From positions 596,033 through 660,032 of the forward strand of contig CAJNOI010000006.1 in NCBI GenBank assembly GCA_905250115.1: 64,000 bases of DNA, written 5' to 3'. Positions 12,968-24,168 of this stretch are shown in pieces; position 1 is the stretch's first letter, and the number at the start of each line of letters is the position of its first letter. The translations under genes and the position numbers were made by a program. The DNA is from Adineta steineri (lineage: Eukaryota > Rotifera > Eurotatoria > Adinetida > Adinetidae). The notes beneath the pieces were generated by a model that had not been told where the DNA came from, did not search any database, and was given only the letters and a program-made list of their open reading frames with translations.

Positions 12968-13443
12968 TCAGTGTATCCTATTTCTTTTCTTGATTTTTAT
13001 TATAATTATTATTAAATGATGATATATTGTGTGCTCGTTCATTTCACAAATGTTTGAGAAGTGTTCAAAAGAAAAGAAAAGAAAAATGAAAATCAATATT
13101 TGATTTCAGTGACTGTATGCATATGGACGGACAGACAGTATGAATCTGACAGAAAAAAAATTGTTCATTGTTACCACGTCAGAATAAATATATAAAAAAA
13201 AAAGAATTTTTTTCGATTAAATCATTTCATTTTGTTGTTGTTGTTGTCGTCGTATCATCATTCATTGTCTAAACAGAAAACAAAAGACACATTAATTTTA
13301 ATTAAATAGTATAGAAAAAAATAACAATTATATGAAAATAGAAATAATATTTAATTCAGTTTTATGTTTTTCTACAATAAGAGTAATAACAATAACAACA
13401 AAAAAAACAAGTAATTTCCTCAGATGAATAACAATAAGAGAGA
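12968..13443. other. Intergenic, convergent 3' ends
   Basis: The GPCR gene ends on the left and the minus-strand RABL2/DH-like unit ends on the right, so both 3' untranslated regions lie here. It is AT-rich with short GTT/GTC repeats near 13235-13250. No gene seen. Confidence 0.5.
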
Positions 13444-14418
13444 TTAGATGCGATATTCTTGATATTTATTCATATAATCACGCTTTGCTTGTTTAACATA
13501 ATTGTCTAATAATTGGTACCATTCATTAATAATAGATCTATCAGCATGTGCAAAATGAAAATTATGAATAGTATTTGAACCTTGTGGTTGTTCAACCGAT
13601 AAAACAAGTAAGTGTTTATCTTGTTGTATATTAATACCTAATATTAAATGAAGTTGTATTCGTTCTATTAGTGTTTGTTTATCTTTTGACATAATATTAA
13701 GAATTTGATAATTATCAATCGATGAAAGAATTAGTGTACGTTGAATATAAGATGGAAATTGAATGAATATTTTTTCATGTTGTTGTTCTTTGATTTTATT
13801 CATTAAATAATTTATTCGTTGAATTATATTTGAACATAAATCATATTCATTCTCAAAATTAATAACTTCAAGTAGTGAATTAAAAAGACAATAAAGACGT
13901 TCATAATGATTTACACATATTGTACGATTAAATGATGATGATGTTTTCAATGGTATAAAAGAATTTAAATAAATAACAAGTATAGATGAAAATTTTGATG
14001 TTGAATTTATACGTTTAATATGTTTTTCCTGTTCATCATATGGCTGAGATTTATCTTTTAATAAATAAAAATAATTCCATTCTTCTGCTAGAAGTAAATT
14101 TAACCAAAATTTATATTTTTTTTCATAACGTTCCTTATCACGATTAACAAAACAATTGGAGAAACTACGACGAGTACCAAAACAAGTTGATGTAGATGAT
14201 TTTGATGAATTAAGTATCATATTTGAACTATTATCTGATGAAAAAGATTTATCACTATGATGATTTTCATAATGATGTGATGGTAAATCGACTGTTTGTG
14301 AAATATCATCATATATTCGTTGATCCTGAACATATAAGAAATGGGAAAACCAATTTGAGTTTATAATTCTTTCTTTTTTTGGTCTAAAATCCCATTTGAT
14401 TTCGTGTAATATACACAT
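13444..14418 (-). CDS. DH(RhoGEF)/PH-like protein or the C-terminal exon of the RABL2 gene
   Basis: A single long open frame of 324 codons from ATG 14418. The N-terminal 100 residues are Ser/His-rich and disordered. The middle is helical, with features reminiscent of a Dbl-homology domain: an opening helix (KFWLNLLLAEEWNYFYLL), YERLYCLFNSLLEV matching the DH block around the 'lf.ni..l...h..ll' region, and a following helical block. The last 110 residues could be a PH domain (HLLVLSV...NEWYQLLDNY). The match is divergent. Alternatively the first 31 codons are intron: a strong acceptor (TTTCTTATATGTTCAG) at 14326-14327 joins in phase 0 to the good donor after RABL2 exon 4 at 14560, making one RABL2-DH-like polypeptide of about 487 residues. 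Only 132 bp separate the two frames. Exon boundary 14325 fits the fused model. Confidence 0.5.
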   Translation of the reverse strand: MCILHEIKWDFRPKKERIINSNWFSHFLYVQDQRIYDDISQTVDLPSHHYENHHSDKSFSSDNSSNMILNSSKSSTSTCFGTRRSFSNCFVNRDKERYEKKYKFWLNLLLAEEWNYFYLLKDKSQPYDEQEKHIKRINSTSKFSSILVIYLNSFIPLKTSSSFNRTICVNHYERLYCLFNSLLEVINFENEYDLCSNIIQRINYLMNKIKEQQHEKIFIQFPSYIQRTLILSSIDNYQILNIMSKDKQTLIERIQLHLILGINIQQDKHLLVLSVEQPQGSNTIHNFHFAHADRSIINEWYQLLDNYVKQAKRDYMNKYQEYRI

Positions 14419-14550
14419 GGGGAATTAAAATAATAACACAGGAGAAAAATAGAATATAGGTCAAAAACATAAAACTTTCGAATATGATATATTGACAATA
14501 GACAAAAAAATCAAAGAGGAAAAAAAAGAAAATCTAAATATTTTGCTTTA

Positions 14551-15311
14551 TTAACTTACTTCCAGTTCTCGCATAATTTGATCAATAAAATCACCTGTAT
14601 CACCCGATCGATACGCATTTGCAAGACGTATAGCATCACGAAAAAGTCGAACTACATTAGTGCCATCAGCAGCCGATACAAAATATAATGGCATATCATG
14701 TTTTTTTGGAAATGAAAATGATTTTTTTGTTACTTCCATAGCCGAATCAATTTTATTGACAGCACATAAACATGGAATATGTGGACGTATATCACGTAAT
14801 TCAGTATACCAACGTTCTAAATTTTTATATGTTACTTTTCTTGTTGCATCAAATATCTTTTAAAATAATAAAAAAAAATCAACATATATTTTCACTAGAA
14901 ATATAACAGTACCATAATACAAGCATGTGCTTGATGAAAATACGAATGATGAAGATTATCAAATTTTTCTTGACCAGCTAAAACAAACGCATTTTCTATA
15001 TAATAATTAAAATATAAGATATATATATGTACAAACCTGTATCCCAAAATTCAACTTCTACTGTTTTATTATCAATTTTAGTTGTATGTTTAAAAATATT
15101 AATAGCATATGTTGAATATCGTGAATCCTCACTAAATAGATCATAATAATTGATAATCAAAAAGAAAAAAAGAAGATAAAACTTACTAGTTTTTGACAAG
15201 AAAACGTTCAAGTAATTTTGATTTACCAACAGCACTATCGCCTAGAACAATGATCTTAAGAGAATCCGTAGTTTTGGTGTAACTTGTCGAATTTGATACA
15301 GATTCACTCAT
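14551..15311 (-). CDS. RABL2: RABL2-type small GTPase
   Basis: Four exons: 15187-15311, 15037-15131, 14913-14977, 14560-14856, with readthrough to a TAA at 14551 giving about 196 residues. G1 is GDSAVGKSKLLERF, G3 is DTAGQE (created across the exon 2-3 junction), G4 is NKID and G5 is SAADGTNVV. The stretch DMPLYFVSAADGTNVVRLF with ERWYTELRDIRPHIPC is diagnostic of RABL2 rather than a generic Rab. There are no C-terminal prenylation cysteines, as in RABL2, which binds the IFT-B complex at the ciliary base and helps start intraflagellar transport, fitting a ciliated rotifer. The donor GTAAGT at 14554-14559 is strong, so the stop at 14551 may be intronic and the protein may continue into the DH-like frame downstream. 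It is divergent from the SGSM gene 645 bp away. Confidence 0.9.
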
Positions 15312-15956
15312 CTAAAAGAAAAGAATATTTACTACCAATATTTACATCTAAATTTTTTATTTGAAAAATAGAAATTTAAAAAAAAATATTTACTTAAGTT
15401 CAAATTCAATTATTATATAAGAAAACAAAAATAAACAATCGAATCTAAACGAACTTTTTCAAATGTTCAAGTGTTTATTTGTATTGATTTATATTTGCAG
15501 TTTTTCAATAAATATAAAATAAGATTGAAAAAATAAATTTACATATCCAAATTTTACCCTGTTTACCAATGATTTCCTATCATAGATGGCGTTAATCGAA
15601 ATTCTACATGTTCAATCTATATTTTTTCTAATAATAATTGACAGATTTCTATTAGAATAAAATTAAAATATATAATTTGTTTATTTTCTTATTCATTGGT
15701 TTTAAAAAAACTATTTTTTGAACATACTCATTGATTGTTAGTCCTTACTTGAACGTGTTCCGAAGAACGGGAATAATAGTAGAAAAACAATAATCGTCAG
15801 TATAATTGTTTAACGGAGGACAGAATTTTATAAATGGTTTTTCCGTCAAATTAAGTTCTAAGACTTCATTTTCTTTATAAATGTTAAATTCTATTAGTTG
15901 CAAATAAGAACTTTTGCTAGAAATTTTTTTTATTACAACGATTATGGATAATTCAC
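15312..15956. promoter_or_regulatory. Divergent promoter region RABL2 / SGSM
   Basis: 645 bp between the ATG of RABL2 (minus) and the ATG of the SGSM gene (plus). Both transcripts must start here, so co-regulation is possible. I see no recognisable core promoter motif beyond AT-richness. Confidence 0.4.
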
Positions 15957-18900
15957 ATGAAACAAATATTCAAGACGACGGTAAAATATCCCTATCGTAG
16001 TATTTAATACTATATAAAATCTTTTATTTTTTGATTTCTTAGAACAAGAACAAGTTCGTCAGAAACTTTTATGGACTGTCAAAGGAGAAGTTCGTATATA
16101 ATATATTCAAATTTTAATTACTAACTATTTTGTTTAGGTTAAAAAAATGATGGAAGAAGCTGTGATGAAAAAATGTATTCATGAAGAAAACTGTAGTGTA
16201 ACTACACTTTGTGGTTTGTACATTTTTTTTGATCTTCTTATAAATAAATATTTTCATTGATTTTGTTTTTGCAGGTGCTGTTGAAGCATGTTTATTACAT
16301 GGTCTTAAACGACGAGCTGTTGGATTATTTAAAACAAGTACAACAATGGCACTTTTACAAAAAATTGCTAAAACTTGTCCATCAGCAGCAGATGTTGTTA
16401 AAATGATTGAGGATGATCATCGACAAAATGATGAACCGGGTAGTTTACTTGTTTTGTCAAGGTAAAAAAATACATCGAATATTATAAATAAATTAAATTC
16501 CCCTTCGTTTTAATATTAAAGAAAATTTTCAAGTATAACTCAACATCAAACAACAAGCGTTGATAATAATCGACAACGAACAACTCGTTCAGCAGTACAA
16601 AATCGATATTTATGGATACGAATAGCACTTATTCATCGATCATTACATAAAATAGTTGAATATATTGTTGATAATAGTTCGTAAGTATTCTAAAATTATT
16701 TTCTTTTGTTTTTTCTTCTATCGAGTTAATTTTTTGTAGAAAATATTATGAACCATATGCACTTGTTCATAATACTGTTCAAGGACCGATTTTAGCTTCT
16801 CTTCTTGGTAAATCAAAAAATAATTTATTTAAATTATTTTAAAAGTATTTTTTATTAAATAGTTGGTCCATGTGCACTTGAATTTACTCGAATGAAAACA
16901 AGTGATCATTTATGGACAGATCCACATGCTGATGAACTTGTTCAACGTCATCGTATGCATAATAATAATCGAACGACAATAAATTCAACGACAATGATGA
17001 TGAATATGAATAATTCAAATTCAACGAAATATCGACCAAGTTTACAAATTAATGTAATCAAAAAAAGAAAATTATTATTGACTTTTCTATATATATATAT
17101 ATCAAATGAATAAATTTTAGTTAAAACGTCATGCAAGCTCATCAGGCGAAGAAACACAACGACATAATCAATTAATATCAACGAATACAGCTAGAGATTA
17201 TGTTGAATCACTTCATCAAAATGGTAAATCACAATTACTTTACGGCAAAAATAATGTTCTTGTACAACCAGTAAGAAGAAATAGAATACTTCGATTTTTA
17301 TTACATGAAATTTATTATTTTCAGATTCCTAGTCATGACCCGATACCTGGTTATTTATCGTTACATCATAATAAACATGGTTTAACATTAAAATGGACAC
17401 CAAATCAATTAATGAATGGTTATGAAGGTACAAAAATATTAAAAAATGATTCACAAGAAATAAATGATCCAAATGAATCTCCAAAAAAATATAGGTTTAT
17501 TTAAATTGAATAAAATTAATCGAACTATTCATTTTTTTTCTTCTATTAGTGTTTATTGGGATTATGCAATATCTATAAATATGTCTTCTATTGTTTATCT
17601 TCATTGTCATCAACATGGTAGAAATAAAACTATGATTATTTTCCTTAATTTTTAAATTTTCTTTTAGTTGATGGTGATCGTATTGTATTTATTGGTCGTG
17701 ATGGTGTTCAATATCCACCATTTCATATTAAAAATAAAGGTGGACATTTATTAGCATTTCTTACTTGTTTAGAAAATGGTCTTGGACCAAATGGTCAATT
17801 AGATCCACCATTAGGATATGAAAAAGGACAAGGTTAGTTGAATTTATTCTATAAAATTGTTACTTACGGTATCTTCTATAATTTAATTTTGTTAGGTAAA
17901 ATATTACCAAAATTACATCGTCGTACAGATCGCTCTTCAACATCTACAATGTCATTCAATACAAGTGATGATGATTCAAATGCACAAATGAATTTAGATA
18001 TAACAGATGAAGACGCATCATCACCAACAGCTGATTATGTTTTTCGAATTGTCTTTCTTACTGATCGTTAGTGATCTATATTGTCTAGTATCTTGTTATT
18101 TGTACGTGTCTGCTTTATTTGTATCATAATAGTATAAGAAAGGTATTTATTCATAGTTTGTTATCACTATGAACAAATAGTCTACTTATACTATGAAGTT
18201 TTTAATAATGAAATTTTTATTATTGTCATATTTTATTACCTAGACGAAGCAATAAACAATCGTGAATCCAATCGAAGGCAATGGTCTGCAGGAGCAACTA
18301 ATTCATCGTCATTATCTTCTCAATCATCATTATCACCATCAGCACAAATGAATAGTGCTAGTGTACCATCACCAGCTTCACCTACAGATACAGCATTTTC
18401 AACTTCAGGTGTTTATGTATCATCAATCGGTAGTTTACCTAAAAGTCATTCTGTTAGGTAAAGAAATAAATTTATATACGATAAAATCTTTTTATGAATT
18501 ATAAATAATCTCCAAATAAAATTTATTTAGATCATCAATGTCTTATTTATGTGATACAATGCGTCATCAAATTTTATCTCGTGCATTTTATGGTTGGCTT
18601 GCATATTGTCGTCATTTAAAAACTGTTCGTATACATCTAACATCTCTTGTTAATCCTGTATCAAAAGTAGACAATACTGAACATGTAAATCCAGAACTTT
18701 ATTTGACATTTGATGCATGGTCAGAATTATTTCTTAATAAACAAGCTGAACATCTACCAATTGATAAAAAAGAGATTTATCGAAGAATTTATTCCGGTGG
18801 TTGTGAACCATCTATACGAAAACAAGTAAATATTATTAAATAACCAAAATATTATTTTTGTATTTTATTCAAAGGTATGGCCATATCTTTTTTCTCATTA

Positions 18901-20964
18901 TTCATTTGAATCAACAATGGATGAACGAAATGATATTGATTGTTCAACAATTGATCGATATAATTTATTAACAAATGAATGGCAAAGTGCTGAACATATT
19001 GTTATGCAAATTGATCTTCAACATTCAAATAATCGTAAAAATGCCAAAGAACAATTAGTTAATAAACCACCTATTGAAGTGAAACAAAATTCAACTGAAA
19101 TAACATTAACATCAATAAAAAATGCTCTTGCTAGTATACCAGAAAAAATTTCATTACCAAATTTTAATAATCTTGAACGAAAAGATTCAAGTCAATTCAA
19201 TGATGTTTTTTATGATGTATAATTTTCTAAAAAAAGAAATTCTCGGTTTTTTTCTAAAGTCTTTTTATGTTTTATTCATTAGGATTCTTCAATACATACA
19301 GTGTCAATACCAATTTTAGAAGAGTCTAGTCCCCCAGGAACACCATCTGGTGAACAACGTTTATTATCATCTTCATCGAATTCTGGAGTACTTATTGCTC
19401 GAACACGAACTGAATCTGTTATTGATCGTTCATCACCTTATAATATAATTGAAACTAGTATAGATATGGATGATATTGATGATGATGCTATTAATGATGA
19501 TGATGATGATGATACTACGAATGAAGATGATGTTCATATGAAACCAATTGATAATGATAATGATAATGATAATGATGAAGTAATGATGAAAGAAAAAGAG
19601 AATACTTTATCACCATCATCAAGTTTAACATCTGGAACTGATGTTTATATGGATGCTGTTGAAATTTTTAGTGATGAAAATCAAGATAATAAATCTGGTA
19701 AATGATTATTTTTTGATTAATTAAAAATACGTATTTTTGTTTTTAAAATTATATTTAGATGGTACAATAACACCTATATGTTATGGATCATTTACAAAAG
19801 ATATTATTGATGCATTTACACTAAATCTGCATAGAATTGATAAAGATGTAGCAAGATGTGATCGAAATTATCCATATTTTACTAATCTTAATAATCTTAA
19901 AAAATTACGAAATGTTATGTGCACGTAAGTATTAATAGTTTCTAAAAAAATGCGGAAACTTCGGATTTTATCTGAGAGTTATGTGTACTGCCAAAAGTGT
20001 ATACGGAAATATCAGTATTTTTGCAATAACTCAAGAATGGCTAAGCCAATGAGGCTCATCTTTGAACTCGACTGAGATCTAGATGAGATTAAACTGTGTA
20101 CAAAATTTCATAAGAATCGGTTTATCCTTTCGAAAGTTATCGAGTAAACGGACACACTAATCGACTCGAGAGTGTACTCACTTTTTGAGTACACAACAAG
20201 AAAGTCTTACAGTTATTTGAATAAATTTACTTTTCATTTCCTAGATATGTATGGGATAATCTAGCAACTGGTTATATTCAAGGAATGTGTGATCTTGTAG
20301 CACCATTACTTGTCACTTTCGATGAAGGTTTATATAAACATCTAAGAAAATTATATCCAAAAAAACTTTTTCTTCTGTTATGTTTTTTCTAGAAGTTATA
20401 ACATATAGTTGTTTTTGTTATTTAATGAAACGTCTTTTACCAAATTTTCCTCATGGAGCTGGTATGGACGAACATTTTGGTCATATGCGTTCTTTATTAC
20501 AAATTCTTGATTTTGAACTTTATGAACATATACATCGTACAGGAGATTTTACACATTTTTATTTTTGTTATCGATGGTTTTTATTAGATTTCAAACGAGG
20601 TAAATAAAACAAAATGTGTTAAATAAATTATTATTTACTTTGAATTAATTCTATAGAATTTGTTTATGATGATATATTTTTGGTATGGGAAACAATAGCT
20701 GCAGCACGACGTACAGTTTCAAAACGATTTGTTTTATTTATTGCATTAGCTATGTTAAAAATTTATCGAGAAATTATATTAGATAATCGAATGGATTTTA
20801 CCGATATTATAAGATTTTTTAATGGTATAGAATTTTTTCTTTTCATTTATGAATATATCTATTCATGTATTATAGAAATGGCTGAACGACATGATGCTCG
20901 AGATATATTACGTATAGCAAGAGAATTAGTACTTGAATTGCAAAAATTGATTGATAATAAATAA
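15957..20964 (+). CDS. SGSM: SGSM1/2-type RUN and TBC domain protein (small G protein signaling modulator, RabGAP)
   Basis: Twenty-one exons: 15957-15981, 16043-16089, 16138-16213, 16275-16461, 16522-16680, 16740-16807, 16863-17053, 17121-17270, 17325-17494, 17550-17617, 17668-17832, 17896-18066, 18244-18457, 18531-18825, 18875-19216, 19283-19697, 19759-19924, 20245-20327, 20393-20599, 20657-20824, 20876-20964. They sum to 3456 nt (1151 residues) with all phases joining. The N-terminal RUN domain has [13 protein letters not shown] and [20 protein letters not shown]. The middle carries the SGSM-specific RAB-binding/PH-like region ([53 protein letters not shown]). The TBC domain has the Arg finger [15 protein letters not shown] and the Gln finger GYIQGM, so GAP catalysis should be intact. 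A Ser-rich linker and a Glu/Asp/Asn tract (exon 16) split the TBC region, as in vertebrate SGSMs. The start was set by the phase of exon 2. The protein likely acts on Rab and Rap GTPases at Golgi/endosomal membranes. Confidence 0.92.
19925..20244. repeat. Unusual 320-bp intron of SGSM holding a possible mobile-element insertion
   Basis: Most introns of this gene are 45-75 bp, but this one is 320 bp and visibly richer in G+C than its neighbours. It contains a short perfect hairpin, GTGTACTC-ACTTTTT-GAGTACAC, near 20172-20194. The interior sequence has no open frame. A non-autonomous element inserted in the intron is a reasonable but unproven reading. Confidence 0.4.
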
Positions 20965-21340
20965 GGGAAAAAAAGAAAGATTAAACGATGATAAGAATAG
21001 TTCTATTTTTGTCTTGTTGTCATATTCTATGTTGTTAATCACATTTTTTCATTTCAAATAAATCATTATTTATTAGTATATCTATTATTATTATTTTTGT
21101 TTTTGACGTTGTTTTCATCTATTCTTTCACATAGATATATGTGCAATTGTTTATTTTCTTTTTTTTGTTGTGATTTAAAAACAAAAATTATTTTAATGTT
21201 GTTTTATTTATCGTTGTTGTTTTCATTAAAATATATAAAAGTATTTATTAACAAATTTTACTGAAACTATAAACATTACATAGAGAAGTTTATGATAACG
21301 AAAATTTTTATTACTTAACTATAGAAAACAAAAAACAAAT
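20965..21340. other. Intergenic, convergent 3' ends
   Basis: The SGSM gene ends at 20964 and a minus-strand coiled-coil gene ends at 21341. The interval is T-rich with poly(A)-signal-like AATAAA sites on the plus strand near 21058. No gene seen. Confidence 0.5.
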
Positions 21341-22687
21341 TTATTTCTTATTTTTTGATTTTAATAAACGATTTTGTTCGGTTTGAATAATTTCTCTTGC
21401 AATAAATTTTTCTTGTTCTAATTTAACAGCTAATTTATTTATTTTATTCGTTGCATTTTCTTCTTGTTGTGTTAAACGTTTTTCTAATTGTTTTAATTCA
21501 GTTGTTTTCGTATCCAGTGCTTGTCGTTGTGCAACATAGGTTTGTTCCATTGCAAGTGTTTTCGTATATAATTCAGAGTTTTTACGAATTTCATCAACTG
21601 TTGTACGACGAATATGTTGTAAAGATTTTTCAAATTCTGCACGTTCAAGATCAATTTTTGAACAAGCTTCTTCTAATACAGCATAGGTTGATGTTAATTT
21701 TGCATGAACATCATCAAGTTCAGTTTGAAGTTGAGTAGAAAATAAATTTGCTGCATCAAGTTGATTTTGTAAATCATTTGAATGAGCTAACGATGTATCA
21801 AGTTGATTTTGAAGGTCTAATGAATGAGCTTGAGATTGTTCAAAACGTAAATTAAGTTCATCATAGTCCGCCCGAGGTACATGTGCTCGTGTTAGAGAGT
21901 CACGGAGTGTTTCTATTGTTGCACGTTGTGATGCAATTACAGAATGAAGTTGTGATTGAATAAAAGAAGATGTACTTCCATCCTATATAAGATAATAGGA
22001 AGAATAGAGATTACTTAATAAGCAATTCATTTGGTTGAATGCATGATAGAAAAAACGAAATTAATTTATAATATTGAATAACCATCGAAAAGAAATTCTT
22101 AATTGAATTATTCTACTGTTTTAGTAGAGGTTTTGTTAACATAACTGAGCATTCAGAATATTGAAATTTTCTTCTCGATTATGTATACAATCAGAAGAGC
22201 AATGTAAATATTAGAATGTGAGGAAAAAATAGGAGATTGAATTCTGCCAAATTTTGCAGTCAATACATTTAAAACTGATTGTAAATTATTAGAATTCTCA
22301 ACATGTTGTCTACGATAAGGAACGCACATTAAAGTAAGTTCCGATAACTTTCTATTTATTCTAATTCATGAATATTCAACAGGATGTACGCTTTCCCTCT
22401 TGGAAAATAATTACTTATGTGACTGTTTATAAAAACATATAGACACATCTTAATATATACAGAAAAGTTGTCAATCAACCAAAGTAAGTATTGAACATAT
22501 ATCTCTACATCTAAAGGTTAAACTTAATCATTGCGAGTGACTACTCAAATTAAATAAATATTATAAAAGATTTATTCCAACTTTTTCTCCTTCTCATTTG
22601 TAAAAAAAAAGTAGTTCATATATTTCTATCTATCGTTTACAAATAAGAAGAGAATAAAAAAAACGAACTAACCTTTGTTTCTTCCAT
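21341..22687 (-). CDS. Coiled-coil protein, function unknown
   Basis: The main exon is 21341-21982 (214 codons), read through with no stop and beginning at a good acceptor (TATCTTATATAG). A short first exon at 22673-22687 (ATG GAA GAA ACA AAG, then GTTAGT) joins in phase 0 across a 690-bp intron to give about 218 residues. The body is nearly all predicted helix with heptad-like spacing and paired repeats (QSQAHSLDLQNQLDTSLAHS followed by NDLQNQLDAANLF), ending in a basic tail KSKNKK. It has no cysteine-rich or enzymatic motif. It may scaffold cytoskeletal or centrosomal structures, but I cannot name a family. The first exon is the weakest part; translation could start at a Met inside the long exon, such as 21550. 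A second, related-looking coiled-coil gene lies just upstream on the same strand. Confidence 0.6.
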
Positions 22688-22871
22688 CAACTTTGAATTT
22701 TATTTTTTATTTCAAAGAACATTAAAAAAAACAGCAAATATTTCTAAACAAATAGCAATGACCTCTATAGGAAATATAAATTTAATAGTATCGATTAGAG
22801 CTTCAGTCTAGTTGATTGGATCAATAGGAATAAATGTCTTGAAACCATTATCTACCACAATATAATTCATT

Positions 22872-23249
22872 TTATTTCTTCAATTTACATGTAAGATTTT
22901 CTTGTATAAATTTTTCTTGTTGTTGTTTAACATAGATTCTTCGATATCTAATCGTTATTTTATTTAAATCTTGTTTTGTATCATTTAATTCTCGTTTAAG
23001 ATATTTTTCTTTCTTTTCAACATGTAATTTTTCAATAGATAATTCGATATTTTTCTCTAATTCATTTTCTAATGTTTGTCGTAAATCACAAATTAATTTT
23101 TCAAGAATAACTCGTTCTTTTGTTGAATGTTCATCAAGTATTGATAGGGCATCGAATATTGCGGTACATTTATTATAAGCATCTTTTAATTGTCGACGTA
23201 AAGAATTACATTCATTAACAGCAATTTCATATTTAAGATCCGTTGACAT
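22872..23249 (-). CDS. Short coiled-coil protein, function unknown
   Basis: An intronless frame of 125 codons from ATG 23249. The protein is charged and almost entirely helical (RRQLKDAYNKCTAIFDALSI, then repeated Glu/Lys/Leu heptads), ending EKFIQENLTCKLKK. The end resembles the EKFIAREIIQTEQNRLLKSK segment of the neighbouring coiled-coil gene at 21341-22687, which suggests a tandem duplication or two pieces of one family. Its reading frame opens within the region upstream of that gene's first exon, so the pair are same-strand neighbours. No recognisable domain; a structural role is only a guess. Confidence 0.55.
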   Translation of the reverse strand: MSTDLKYEIAVNECNSLRRQLKDAYNKCTAIFDALSILDEHSTKERVILEKLICDLRQTLENELEKNIELSIEKLHVEKKEKYLKRELNDTKQDLNKITIRYRRIYVKQQQEKFIQENLTCKLKK

Positions 23250-24168
23250 TCGAGAAAATTCTATTTTATATCTGTTACCACGTCCTTTTATTCTCTTGTT
23301 TTATTAAGCCGATTTATGCAATTGATGTTCTTATCTTTATCGAAAGAGATATTGCCTAGGATAGAATCATATTTCATACATTCCTTATTTTCTTTTTGTC
23401 CATAGTGAATGATTATTTCCATAGTTTCATATAATAGAGTATTTGTAAAGTAACAAATTTAATTTAAAAATGTAGCTTTTCATGATACTAATAGTTAGAT
23501 TTGAAATTTATGACATAAATAGTTTAAAAATATTTACGTTAGACATCTGTTACAGAAACGTTCTATTTTAAAAAAAAGCACGTTCGAAACATTATTGTAT
23601 AATAAATTACTTTCTATTTCTTAAATGACTTTTATCGTCTATATTTCAAGGGTAAAAATAAGATAAAGATATACTTAGCATTTATGTATAGTTTCATTCT
23701 CATCGATTCATTGAAAGCTTTACCCGTGAGATAATTTTAATTTACTAGGTACAGAATACAAATGTATTAATTCTGGTAGTTGAATGTTAAGAAAATAGAA
23801 ATTTATCTTACGATCCATTTACATTCTCGGTAAGATTTTGTCAAGTGTAGTTTTTTCTATAGTTGTATCATTAGATGTATCTATTAGCACGCATCTTGGT
23901 TGAATACTTCAACAAAATTGAGTTTTCTATTGTCTGATGCTTAAAGAACAATTCGTGTTCAAGAATACTATTGTCATGTTAATTATAAATAGAATAATAT
24001 TTTGTTATTCTTCACAATTTATTAATTAAGAAATATTGTTTATAAGTATCAGGTACTTTTCTTCGTACTTAAAATTTTTTTAAATAATGAACGCATTAGA
24101 TAAGATATTCATTCAGACAAAAGCGGAATGTATTTAATATTTTTTTCATTTTTTAGACTAAACTAAAA
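23250..24168. promoter_or_regulatory. Divergent intergenic region before THOC5
   Basis: About 900 bp of AT-rich DNA between the minus-strand coiled-coil gene and THOC5. No open frame or repeat of note; both 5' regions fall here. Confidence 0.4.
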
